64,000 nt of DNA. Source: Phymorhynchus buccinoides (taxonomy: Eukaryota; Mollusca; Gastropoda; Neogastropoda; Raphitomidae). The notes beneath the pieces were generated by a model. It ran no database searches. It was given only the letters and a program-made list of their open reading frames with translations, and was not told where the DNA came from. The translations under genes and the position numbers were made by a program. Below are positions 25,640-34,156 of the stretch, piece after piece. The stretch covers positions 800,538 to 864,537 of the forward strand of contig CM065683.1 in assembly GCA_017654935.2 (NCBI GenBank). The letters run 5' to 3'. How positions within the stretch are numbered: the first letter of the stretch is position 1; each line of letters starts with the position of its first letter.

Positions 25640-26190
25640 ATAGTTCGTTTTGTTGACATCACGTTCCCGGTTTTGTTGGCATTCCGTGAATACCCAAAAA
25701 GCTGCTAACATATCGAGGGCACTTCCGGTTCGTACTGACATTCCTGTTTGGGTTTATAACAACCGGAAGTGTTTGCAAATCTATTTTGCGTCGATTTCGT
25801 GAACATATGACCAACTCCGTTCAGAGGGGGTTCAGTAGAGAGAGGGAGAGAGGAGCAGCGGGGCAGGAAGGCAAGAGCATAGATTCAGGAGGGGCAGATG
25901 AAGCAGAGAGGTTCAGGATCAGTGAGCCGTTTTTGGGATAATCTAGAAAGATTGAAATTTTCGCGGTTTTCTTCTTGGCCATATGTCCGCTCGCCGAAAA
26001 TTATTTTTTTCAAATTTTACATACCCATGACGTCCTGCAACTTAAACTCCGTTTTCCTGAAATTCAGCCAAATCCGACACAAAAAACGTGTGATGAAAAA
26101 AGAAATTTTTGACGATGCAGTATTCTCCTTTAGTAGGGATAATCTAATAATAGGATTATGGTAATAATAATTAGGTACAATATTTATCAA
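25640..26190. other. Conserved non-coding spacer with inverted ETS-like motif, copy A
   Basis: It matches 49325-49725. It contains CACTTCCGGTT at 25720-25730 and its reverse complement AACCGGAAGTG at 25761-25771. It also has the phrase GAAAATTTTACATACCC-like text around 26000 and CCAAATCCGACACAAAAAA near 26070, also seen in copy B. No gene is visible. Confidence 0.6.
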
Positions 26191-26289
26191 ATGAGCCCAG
26201 CGCTTTAAAACAATCAATTTCTTCATGCAAGTAGATTCCAAAATAGTAATTGCAGATGACACAAACCCGCAACTGAACAACCGCCGCAT

Positions 26290-27060
26290 ATATACAAGCT
26301 CAACTCTCATCTCTCCCTTCTCGTTCTCCCACGGGACTCCCCGTCACGTCCTCCTCGTTCATAACAAGTCTCCGTCCCCTCTACTGACTGTGAAAGACGG
26401 TCCCTCTCCTTTCTTCTCATCGCAACCCTTCTCTCTCTCTGGCCAGTACAATTCCTCTCATCTCCTTCTCATCTTCTCCTGTCCTCTTCTCACATCACTA
26501 CACATCCTCTCTCAGGATCTCTCTCTCCTCTCCTCGGCTTCTCCCTCTCACTCTCTCCTCCTCCCCTCTCTATCCCTCTCATCTTCCTCTCTCTCGCCAT
26601 CTCATCTCGCTCGTCTCTCCTACTCTCTATCACGACACAAGATACACCACACAACACACACATTTTGACAAAAGCCGACTCATCTTTCTGACCAGTAAGC
26701 CATAGCAACTGAGTTGCACGGACTGAGACCCCATACACCAACACACATACACAAACATTAGAGGTTTACACTAACCTCTTCATCTTTCTGCGTAAGCCCG
26801 ATATCAACTGAGTTGGGCACGGACCTGACCCCATACACCAATCAACACATACACAAGCATTAGAGGATACACCATACAAATACACTTCCACGACAATGTA
26901 AGGCGGGCAGACAACACGACAACACCACACATGTAATGCACACATAACCCTACAAAACCAAATCACCAAAACACGAGCACGTATTGCCCTCACACATGCA
27001 ATGCCCTCACACACAACGCACGACAACCACACCTAAGACCACAACCAAAACACCAGCACA
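26290..27060. repeat. CT-rich then CA-rich tract, copy A
   Basis: Imperfect CT-rich sequence at 26300-26630 where copy B has pure (CT)n, then CA-rich sequence with repeated ACTGAGTTG(G)CACGGAC and CCCATACACCAA phrases. No gene is visible. Confidence 0.75.
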
Positions 27061-27061
27061 A

Positions 27062-27587
27062 ACATCTTTTCATCTTCCCTCACGTGGCACTCAACAATCG
27101 AACCAAATCTGATCGAAAAATATTTAGAGTGCTAGCAAGAAAAAGATGGGTTTTTAAGAGAGGTTTTGATGCGGAGACTGAGTTGGTGGTGTCGGAGAGG
27201 ATACAGGCAATAATTCCAACGAGATGGTGTTGACAGGAAAAAGAACGTTGGCCCATCATATTTGAGACGGATGGAGGGAAGGAGGAGGAGCGAGAAGTCA
27301 GAAGACGAGCATAGTTTGGTAGAGCTGGGACTAGAGAAAAAATCAGAGAGATATAAGGAGCTTCATCATTCAGTGAACTTGAAAGGCAAGGAGGAGACTG
27401 TTTTAGTCATCCGTGATTTAAACTGGGAGCCAATGTAGGGAGCGCAGAACCGGAGTGATAAATGATCGTACCTAGGTGAGCAAATGATACGAGCAAGCTT
27501 GGTCCTGACCACGTTGGAGCTTGAGATGAGAGTTGAATGGACAGCCAGCAAGAAGTGAGTTACAGTGTCAAGTGAAATGGACCAAAA
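27062..27587 (-). mobile_element. 3' end of CR1/L2-type LINE, copy A, cut by gap
   Basis: It matches 50330-50819 base by base with small indels. Read leftward it encodes the C-terminal part of a LINE ORF, including segments like SPRYDH and the conserved arrangement seen in copy B, but in broken frames. The upstream part of the element is absent because the sequence enters the 500-N gap. The same element continues in copy B to about 52815. Confidence 0.8.
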
Positions 27588-28087
27588 NNNNNNNNNNNNN
27601 NNNNNNNNNNNNNNNNNNNNNNNNNNNNNNNNNNNNNNNNNNNNNNNNNNNNNNNNNNNNNNNNNNNNNNNNNNNNNNNNNNNNNNNNNNNNNNNNNNNN
27701 NNNNNNNNNNNNNNNNNNNNNNNNNNNNNNNNNNNNNNNNNNNNNNNNNNNNNNNNNNNNNNNNNNNNNNNNNNNNNNNNNNNNNNNNNNNNNNNNNNNN
27801 NNNNNNNNNNNNNNNNNNNNNNNNNNNNNNNNNNNNNNNNNNNNNNNNNNNNNNNNNNNNNNNNNNNNNNNNNNNNNNNNNNNNNNNNNNNNNNNNNNNN
27901 NNNNNNNNNNNNNNNNNNNNNNNNNNNNNNNNNNNNNNNNNNNNNNNNNNNNNNNNNNNNNNNNNNNNNNNNNNNNNNNNNNNNNNNNNNNNNNNNNNNN
28001 NNNNNNNNNNNNNNNNNNNNNNNNNNNNNNNNNNNNNNNNNNNNNNNNNNNNNNNNNNNNNNNNNNNNNNNNNNNNNNNNNNNNNNN
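27588..28087. other. Assembly gap of exactly 500 N
   Basis: A 500-N placeholder. It hides the left end of the polymerase island and the upstream part of the LINE of copy A. Order and orientation of the two sides are not proven by the sequence. Confidence 0.98.
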
Positions 28088-28088
28088 T

Positions 28089-28767
28089 ATTTATATAACT
28101 GATCAAGACGAGCCAATACTTTTACAACGCCCTATTGAAAATCATGGTTCTCTAAAAGTAGCGCTCCATGAAATTTATTACAAAGTTAAATGGATTAACA
28201 TAAGCGAATCCTTAAAAAACAATTGGATAAGAAAAATTACCAGTGAAGGGATGATTGAACTAACTATACCTGACGGTTATTACGGTTTTTGTTCATTAAA
28301 AGAGATATTTAAACGACTTCGACATTACTTTAAAACTTAATGAGGGAAATTTGAAAGTGAAGATGACGTTTAGAGGCCAAAAAGGTGTAGTATTTGAATT
28401 TGCTAATGAATTGGTTAAACTATTAGGTTTTAGATTAGACAGGTTCCATGTCACTGATAATGCACTGCAAAGTAATTCATTTACGGCTGAAAAATCACTT
28501 AATCTTGGAATACATTCTTTATTATACTTTCATTTAGATATCCTGAGTACGGATAACAACTTATTTGATAACCAGCCGTCTACTGTGTTAAGAGTTCTTC
28601 CAACAGCAAAAGCGGCATACTGTGATTACGAAATTATTACATTCACTAACTTACAGTTTAAAGAATTAGTTTGTGGGGTTCACCATTCACTAAAAATAAG
28701 AATAACTGACGAAAAAGGAAAAGAAGTTCAGTGCGACAGCTTGAATGCTTTATTAGAAATAAAATAA
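28089..28767 (+). pseudogene. Virus-like element gene 1, conserved uncharacterised protein; 5' end lost in gap, one frame change
   Basis: Two overlapping frames appear to be one gene. The first is open from the gap to the stop at 28338-28340. The second is open from 28300 to the stop at 28765-28767. The second has an ATG at 28363 that would give 134 residues, but its similarity seems to extend upstream of that ATG into the overlap. The overall pattern (a YYGF..L segment, then LLGF, then a long beta-rich domain ending ITDEKG and LLEIK) resembles an uncharacterised protein that, from general knowledge, often accompanies this polymerase type in animal genomes. Its function is unknown; a structural (penton- or fibre-like) role is a guess. 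A one-base indel near 28305-28325 would explain the break. It is either a real lesion or a contig-edge error. Confidence 0.6.
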
Positions 28768-28784
28768 TTTAGTATAAAACTATG
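28758..28784 (+). promoter_or_regulatory. Poly(A) signal-like AATAAA and TATAAAA before gene 2
   Basis: AATAAA at 28758-28763 overlaps the last codons and stop of gene 1. TATAAAA follows at 28773-28779, immediately before the ATG at 28782. The arrangement suits separate transcription of each small gene. This is inferred from sequence only. Confidence 0.45.
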
Positions 28785-29633
28785 TCGCGCGGACCAGATC
28801 AACCGGTTATGCTTGACCCTGTTAGATGCGCAACTTTAGAATTGAAGGACCTAGCAGACACAGAAGACTTTGATTTAAATGGGGAGATAGGAGCGCTGTA
28901 TGGTTTTGAGTACACAAACAACGGCTATTATAAACGAGCAGAAATAAGTGATAAAAAGGTTCCTAAACTAGAGCAACTGCGTAATGTAGTAGCTGACAAT
29001 GTTGGCCAGTTTGAATATAAAGTTGTTAGGGAAAGGGATAACAAATGGCATTTAATTCCATTCATTGATTGGGAAATAAAGTTTGAATTTTTAAGCCCGT
29101 TTACATTCTTTGATAATAACAAATACTTTCGCAAATCATTTAACTCAGGGCCGTTACATGTCAGTCTGATTCCACAAAACAACAGCAGAAGAGAAATAGC
29201 AATCAAACCTTATAAAAAGAGACAGTACATACTGCATAGAAAAAAGACAGTGACAAAAGATGCAGCCACGCAATTAGAGTTCATTCCTAAAATGGCTTTA
29301 GCAGACGAATTTACTATGATATTTGAACTTTCTGTTAGAGCAGACAACCCTGATTCCCTACCTGTTGGTGTTAGCGACAACCTAATGAAAGGGATTCTTA
29401 TTTCTTGGCAAAACTTGGATGTTGAATCAGTGAGATGTACTATCGTTATTCAAAACCGCGGTGAAGAAATTAAGGCAGTGTCGACCAGCGATAAAGTTAT
29501 ATTGAGTGTTGATCCAGACAATCTTAAAGAATTAACGTACATTAATGTTACTAATTTAGATCTCATTGGGTTTTATTACACTGAAAGCATTTTGCCTGAT
29601 GATCTTCTTAAAATGATAGCAAGTGCAAATTAA
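28782..29633 (+). CDS. Virus-like element gene 2, uncharacterised 283-residue protein
   Basis: Intact frame of 283 codons, starting at the first ATG, 14 bp after the stop of gene 1. The protein is soluble-looking, with alternating short hydrophobic strands, no signal peptide and no membrane segment. It has a dense run of aromatic residues around residues 98-120 (FIDWEIKFEFLSPFTFF), a basic patch at 140-152 (KPYKKRQYILHRKK region), and an Asn-rich C-terminal third. I do not recognise the family. Its size, beta-rich look and place beside gene 1 make a capsid or other virion protein possible, but no capsid signature can be pointed to. TATAAAA lies 5-10 bp before the ATG. Confidence 0.75.
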   Translation: MSRGPDQPVMLDPVRCATLELKDLADTEDFDLNGEIGALYGFEYTNNGYYKRAEISDKKVPKLEQLRNVVADNVGQFEYKVVRERDNKWHLIPFIDWEIKFEFLSPFTFFDNNKYFRKSFNSGPLHVSLIPQNNSRREIAIKPYKKRQYILHRKKTVTKDAATQLEFIPKMALADEFTMIFELSVRADNPDSLPVGVSDNLMKGILISWQNLDVESVRCTIVIQNRGEEIKAVSTSDKVILSVDPDNLKELTYINVTNLDLIGFYYTESILPDDLLKMIASAN

Positions 29634-29649
29634 ATGTTAACTTTTTTTT

Positions 29650-29670
29650 TTTTAAATATAAAAAAAGATG
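29650..29670 (+). promoter_or_regulatory. TATAAAA-like motif before gene 3
   Basis: A T-tract followed by AAATATAAAAAAAGATG. The motif-to-ATG spacing is close to that of gene 2, suggesting a shared short promoter or leader signal. Confidence 0.4.
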
Positions 29671-30297
29671 TCTGTTACAGTTTATCCAAAAATACCAAAA
29701 GAAAATACTGACAAAGAAAAGACTGATGGTGGTGATGATCCTGAAATCAGAAAGTTCAGATTGTCCACCATTACAGAAATACAAAGAGAATTGGAAAAAG
29801 ACCTCACTAACTATAACAGAACCAAACGAAGGTACTCTTGTTTGTTTAATACAGCAACATACTTAAATACTGGATTTGGGAGTCTAGGTACTTTAACAGC
29901 AGGAAGCTCTGTAGGGTTGTTAGCAACAGGGGCCGGATCAGTAGTAGCTTTGCCTCTAGGTTGTGTATCGTTGGCGCTGGGGTTGTTTTCAATGACAACG
30001 TCCGCTTTCAACAAAAAAATAAAAGTCAAACTTCAAAAGCATACAGCCATGGTTCAATTAATAATGGCAAAACTTAGTTCATTCCGATTAATTATCAGTA
30101 AAGCTTTGCAAGACTCTCAAATTTCGGATGAGGAGTTCAATAGACTGCAAGCTGACTACAATGATTACAAAATGCAAAAGTTCGAACTACAAAAAAAGTC
30201 AAGAGCAAGTTTTTCACAACCGCAAGACATAGAAGCAATAAAAAAAGAATGTGAAAAAAAAATAAACGACACATTAAAATCTGTTCTAGGGAAATAA
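29668..30297 (+). CDS. Virus-like element gene 3, 209-residue membrane protein with paired hydrophobic helices
   Basis: Intact frame of 209 codons. It has an acidic/lysine-rich N-terminus (residues 1-30) and a helical stretch (30-56). Next comes a Gly/Ala/Leu-rich hydrophobic region at about residues 67-112, long enough for two membrane helices with a short turn. After that a basic helix (KKIKVKLQKH, 116-125) leads to a segment with ISKALQDSQISDEEFNRL (143-160), and the protein ends in a charged, probably coiled C-terminus. The order (hydrophobic hairpin, basic helix, then ALxDxxISDxEF) resembles an uncharacterised membrane protein that I recall beside this polymerase type in other animal genomes; a database search is needed to confirm it. 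It may act in membrane interaction of the particle or host-cell exit; that is inference. An A-rich tract with ATATAAAA lies just before the ATG. Confidence 0.75.
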   Translation: MSVTVYPKIPKENTDKEKTDGGDDPEIRKFRLSTITEIQRELEKDLTNYNRTKRRYSCLFNTATYLNTGFGSLGTLTAGSSVGLLATGAGSVVALPLGCVSLALGLFSMTTSAFNKKIKVKLQKHTAMVQLIMAKLSSFRLIISKALQDSQISDEEFNRLQADYNDYKMQKFELQKKSRASFSQPQDIEAIKKECEKKINDTLKSVLGK

Positions 30298-30354
30298 CAA
30301 TAAGAACTCCAAAGGGTGCTTATTCAATTCAATATGATTACAAGTTTCGAAAGT

Positions 30355-33300
30355 CTACTGACTATGACACTTAGTTCTCCAGTGGCCAATTGAATACGAA
30401 AACTCAGGCGATTTAAACACGCGCTTTGTATTGTTTGAGTCGAGTGATTTTTTATTTACAACTGTTGTGTTTATTTCGTGTAACTTAGACTGTATTTTTA
30501 TGTTGTCATGATAAAACGTCTTGGAGTCAAACAGTGCTTCTTTATAGTTATCGTGTGTCATGACCATTTGAACAACCGGTCTAGAAATTCCTTTTGCTTT
30601 TTTAATTACGCTAGTTTGGCTGGCAATTGAATACATCTTTGCTCTCAGACCAACGTACTCTTTGATTATAGTTCCATTCAGTTCATCCTTCATCTTACCG
30701 ATTACCTTTTTATTTACGGATGAATGTAATGAAGATTCACTTGGATAGTCAGAGGTGTCATACCAGGAGACAACACCTTTTGCTGAATCTGTCTCTAAAT
30801 CTTTGTAGAAGTCTTCAGTCGGAATGTCTAGAATAAATGAGTCCGTATCTGTATAAAGTACTCTGGAGTCTGGATAGAGTGGTTTAAAGTAGTCGTAAAG
30901 AAATTCTAGCATCAATAACTTAGACAATTCAAGAACAGCAAACCCAATGAAGACTGGTTTATCTAGCTTCACATTAATTTTTTTCATCATTATCCCGTAA
31001 AGGTTGTCATGGAACTTTTTGAAGTCTTGATAATTAGGTTTTGAAGTTAATTTGATTGCTTTGTTTTCTTGGGTAACTAATCTAACGTCTTTGCGTTTGT
31101 GCGGGTTTTCCATTGTCTTTCCAAAACAACTGTTGTTCATTAGTTTAAAGAAGTCTTTTTCTGAGGCGTCGGTAGCTTGAGTTCTGAGATTAGTGTTCTT
31201 CATTATATATGGTTCCATGAACTTCCTCTGAGTGAACGAAATGATTCTATGAACTGCTGTTAGTCTTAATCCGTGACGTAAATAAAATTGTAGTAATCTA
31301 TAATGACAGACGTATTTTTTTTTGGAGTGTAGATTAGGCACAAGTTTAGGGAGGTCATTCCCCACTTGAAGTCTTTCAACTGCTAACGGGTAGTCATTGT
31401 GTAGGTCATGGAGTTCGTCCGGATAATCTAAGTCGACTTCTAAAATAAATCCTGTTTCGTAAGAATCTGATAATTTCAAAAGCCATTGCAAAAACTCTGC
31501 GATATTAAAATTAAAAGGAGCTGTAAACATTTTAAAGTTACGTAATGGAAGTGACTGGCACATCGCCCAACCATAGAGATTGTTTGCATCTAAATACATG
31601 ATATAATTTGATGGTTTAGAAGGATCGTAGTCGTCTAAGTATTTGTTGTTAGCCTTGCAGTAACCGTGTGAAGCCATAGAGATTCCCCCGCGTAGTCCGT
31701 CTTCAATCATCTGGAGAGTTAGTAGATCGGAGAGTAAGTCAATCTGTATTTTGGTAAATCTTAAGAAAGCATCCCAACTCATACCAGGAGCAGTGATATA
31801 ATTAGCAGGGTCTAGACTGTAATGTTTTATACACGTTTTTCTGTAGTTCTCGAATACATCTGCAAGCAAACAAACGTCAGCCATTAAATAGGCGTCGTGG
31901 TAGTCTCCCATGGTCTGGCATTTTAACTTAATCCACGCTGACTGAGCATGGTTGTAGTCAGAGTCGCTTATATCTTTTCCTTTTAAACTAGAGTAGAATG
32001 CACCTTTGGGAGGTAATTTTAAATCGTCGAACCGCTCCCAACTACTCATGTACTCATAAGGGTATACTCCTTTTCGAACAAGTGCTGGATCAAAGTATTT
32101 TTCTGTTATAGTGCATTTGGATAGTGACTGACCTAAAGACTCTAGCGATCCCATCAGATGTTGTAATGAATCGTAAAAAGACAATTGTCCTAATGTAAAT
32201 GTCATGTACTTTTCTGAAGACTGAGCTATACAACTGACGGTTCTAAATTCATCAGTAACTGCTTGTAGAATTAAATGAGAGTCATATCCACGTAGATTGT
32301 GAAAGAATATAGGCAGTTTCCAAGTCTTTGGTTCAAACTTTAACTGCAAATTACAGGAGTTGTGTGCTGCTCCTCTGAATTTTCCACTAATGTGATCATG
32401 GTCTCGTACTTTATAGATGTCTGGACAGTCAGGGGAGTCTTCCACAAACCCTTTTCCGCAAATCCAACATTCAGTAGCTGATTCAAATTGAATTAAATCT
32501 TCAGGTGTCATGATTAAATCTAATAAATTTAGTTGGTTAGATAGTTCATTTCGTAGTTTCATCATTCTCATTAAAAAGATTTTTGCAGCATCGGGTCCTC
32601 TATAAAGTTCAGGTTCAAAATGTATCCCATCTGATCTAAGAACAATAAATGCGAATGAACAGATTTGATGATTATTCAATAAAACAGTTTTAGGAAGATT
32701 TTTAGGAGCTGGTCCTTGATAGGGTACAATGATTGACTCGAAATCAGCATAAACAACATAAGGACTTAATTGCAGTTTCTTCCAGTTTTTAAAGAACACC
32801 TTACTTCCTTCTTTCGGAGTAATAAGTTCAGTATTACAGTCAATGGATGAATTACAATGTTTTCTATGTTCAACCGCTGCTTGAATACTTGGCATTCTTA
32901 GTAAACATCTTCGACAGAATTCTTGTTTTTCTTTGTGATTTGTAGTATAGTTTATAAGTCTGCTCATTGTTCTGATTAAAGTGTAGTGTGTTTTTGTTCC
33001 GTCTGTTACTAAGAGAAGATCAATATGTTTTTTATCAGGATCACCAATCATAGGAGAGTTCTTTGAAACTCGGATTGGTTTAAGGTTTTCTTCTACAGAC
33101 CATGTGTAGATGTTAATTGAAATTGGTTTATTCTGTTCTTCAAATTGATCAACTTCGCTTAGGCTTACAGGGAAGTCGATTCCATCAAAGTTTAATTCAT
33201 TTATGTAAGGTTGATAGTTAATTACTCTTTCTGCGTTCTTTTTGATATAATGAAGTTTAGCTAAAACACACCACATAAAACATTTATCATCAGTATTTTT

Positions 33301-33750
33301 TATGTTTAATACTGCACGCTTTAAAACAAGTTCTTTAGGTAAAGGAATAAAGGAGTTTCCTACGATTGGAGCATATTTACTCTCCTTCATTTTAATTTCT
33401 AATACCCCGCCTTCTGACCAACCAGATCCTCTTAGTTTTGCCTCTTCTGATACGTTAATGAACTGGGTGATTAAATTGTCTGCCCAGGTTTCTGTAAAAT
33501 CATTATATGAAAGAACTACTTGCTGTTTAGTAGAGACCCATACTTGAAGCTGCTCACCTTGGACTGTTTCATAATCTACGTACACTGCTAACATTACTTT
33601 AACTGGTGGTTCTATAGCTAGTTTTTCAGGTATTTGCGAAATAGCATGTTTTACACTTTTTAGTACATTTTTTGGATCAATAACTTCTAAATCCGTTTCT
33701 TTAAAAACTTTGTCTAAGTGCTCAATTATTTCATCAAGCGCCATTGTCAT
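30355..33750 (-). CDS. polB: Protein-primed family B DNA polymerase (1131 aa)
   Basis: A full-length polymerase that would copy the element's linear DNA from a protein primer. The 3'-5' exonuclease motifs are present: Exo I YADFES (334-339), Exo II HNLRGYDSHL (484-493) and Exo III YHDAYLMADVCLLADVF (617-633). So are the polymerase motifs: A, YLDANNLYGWAM (719-730); B, KLMNNSCFGKTMEN (869-882); C, YTDTDS (966-971); then KKAKG at 1050-1054. Between Exo I and II sits an endonuclease-VII-like insert with CWIC (428-431) and RDHDHISGKFRGAAHNSCN (449-467). The N-terminal third carries a C-x2-C-x12-H-x3-C possible zinc site (279-299) and a conserved-looking NTDDKCFMWCVLAKLH segment (152-167) of unknown role. 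The frame is intact with all catalytic acids present. It starts at the first of two close ATGs. It converges with gene 3, 57 bp apart. Confidence 0.96.
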   Translation of the reverse strand: MTMALDEIIEHLDKVFKETDLEVIDPKNVLKSVKHAISQIPEKLAIEPPVKVMLAVYVDYETVQGEQLQVWVSTKQQVVLSYNDFTETWADNLITQFINVSEEAKLRGSGWSEGGVLEIKMKESKYAPIVGNSFIPLPKELVLKRAVLNIKNTDDKCFMWCVLAKLHYIKKNAERVINYQPYINELNFDGIDFPVSLSEVDQFEEQNKPISINIYTWSVEENLKPIRVSKNSPMIGDPDKKHIDLLLVTDGTKTHYTLIRTMSRLINYTTNHKEKQEFCRRCLLRMPSIQAAVEHRKHCNSSIDCNTELITPKEGSKVFFKNWKKLQLSPYVVYADFESIIVPYQGPAPKNLPKTVLLNNHQICSFAFIVLRSDGIHFEPELYRGPDAAKIFLMRMMKLRNELSNQLNLLDLIMTPEDLIQFESATECWICGKGFVEDSPDCPDIYKVRDHDHISGKFRGAAHNSCNLQLKFEPKTWKLPIFFHNLRGYDSHLILQAVTDEFRTVSCIAQSSEKYMTFTLGQLSFYDSLQHLMGSLESLGQSLSKCTITEKYFDPALVRKGVYPYEYMSSWERFDDLKLPPKGAFYSSLKGKDISDSDYNHAQSAWIKLKCQTMGDYHDAYLMADVCLLADVFENYRKTCIKHYSLDPANYITAPGMSWDAFLRFTKIQIDLLSDLLTLQMIEDGLRGGISMASHGYCKANNKYLDDYDPSKPSNYIMYLDANNLYGWAMCQSLPLRNFKMFTAPFNFNIAEFLQWLLKLSDSYETGFILEVDLDYPDELHDLHNDYPLAVERLQVGNDLPKLVPNLHSKKKYVCHYRLLQFYLRHGLRLTAVHRIISFTQRKFMEPYIMKNTNLRTQATDASEKDFFKLMNNSCFGKTMENPHKRKDVRLVTQENKAIKLTSKPNYQDFKKFHDNLYGIMMKKINVKLDKPVFIGFAVLELSKLLMLEFLYDYFKPLYPDSRVLYTDTDSFILDIPTEDFYKDLETDSAKGVVSWYDTSDYPSESSLHSSVNKKVIGKMKDELNGTIIKEYVGLRAKMYSIASQTSVIKKAKGISRPVVQMVMTHDNYKEALFDSKTFYHDNIKIQSKLHEINTTVVNKKSLDSNNTKRVFKSPEFSYSIGHWRTKCHSQ

Positions 33751-33751
33751 G

Positions 33752-33774
33752 TTGAGTTCCTTTTTCTAACTCAA
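33752..33774. promoter_or_regulatory. Perfect 7-bp inverted repeat at the polymerase start
   Basis: TTGAGTT (33752-33758) and AACTCAA (33768-33774) are separated by 9 bp and begin 2 bp upstream of the polymerase ATG. On the transcript this would be a short hairpin next to the start codon, or a dyad protein-binding site. Beyond it is an AT-only stretch (33775-33808) suited to a promoter. Confidence 0.4.
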
Positions 33775-34155
33775 ATTATTTTGTTTAATTAAAAATAATT
33801 AATTTTGTTTCACCTAAAGTAGTGGCTTTTTTTTTTTGATTTGACAGAATAAAAGGGGGACGAATTTTTACTTTTTTTACCCCTTAAAGTAGCGTTTTTG
33901 TATCTAAAAGTAGAAGATTTTCCTCTTGAGCCAGAATCCCCCTTTAGCTGTTAAATCACGCTGTTTTCGTGAGTAAAAACGATTGAATCGCACTGTTTTT
34001 GTGGATAAAAAACGCAAGAAAATGGCTTAAATCATACCTTTTTGGGGGGTTAAAAAGCATAAGAAAAAGTAGTGTTTTTTAGCCGTTTTTTAATAAACGG
34101 AGGAGTGAAACCGAAACCGAAACCGAAACTGAGCCAGAAGCCCCCTTTAGCTGTT
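33775..34155. other. Right-end non-coding region of the virus-like element
   Basis: No gene. It holds repeated phrases: AAAGTAGTGG (33817), AAAGTAGCGT (33886), AAAAGTAGAAG (33906) and AAAAGTAGTGT (34065), each followed by a T-run. It also has GCTGTTTTCGTG / CACTGTTTTTGTGG with nearby AAAAACG, and three AAACCG hexamers at 34108-34126. A 25-bp direct repeat (33928-33952 and 34131-34155) starts GAGCCAGAA and ends CCCCCTTTAGCTGTT with one mismatch; the second copy abuts the minisatellite. Confidence 0.6.
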
Positions 34156-34156
34156 C

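Larger units (their letters stand above)
15480..27587. repeat. Large duplicated block, copy A
   Basis: This block matches 39115-50819 in content and order: lead sequence, 45-bp array, CTGT-rich tract, 33/40-bp array, exon with tripled donor, GAT-rich array, GATCAAGG array, 44-bp array, telomeric foldback, TCTG-rich array, spacer, CA-rich tract and LINE 3' end. It starts AGTCCACCCCTTCAGC directly after the minisatellite and stops at the gap inside the LINE. It differs from copy B by copy number in the arrays and by many one-base and homopolymer changes, densest at 21430-27500. Confidence 0.93.
28088..34155. mobile_element. Virus-like element with protein-primed DNA polymerase (Polinton/adintovirus-like)
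   Basis: Four tightly packed genes in AT-rich DNA, unlike anything around them. Three run rightward (to 30297) and converge on a leftward DNA polymerase (30355-33750). Gaps between genes are 14, 34 and 57 bp. The right end is a 400-bp non-coding stretch with internal repeats that stops where the GT-rich minisatellite starts. The left end lies in the N gap. No integrase, packaging ATPase, cysteine protease or recognisable capsid gene is in the visible part. The layout and polymerase type fit the Polinton/Maverick or adintovirus-like group; the exact lineage is not settled by eye. Confidence 0.8.

Noticed and set aside
28308..28314. TTTAAAC as a programmed -1 frameshift site in virus-like gene 1
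   Set aside because: The heptamer is in the wrong phase: the upstream frame reads TTT AAA CGA, and reaching the downstream frame needs a +1 shift, not -1. A simple indel is more likely.
33302..33547. 81-codon + strand ORF within the polymerase
   Set aside because: Antisense shadow of the polymerase gene, with no features of its own.
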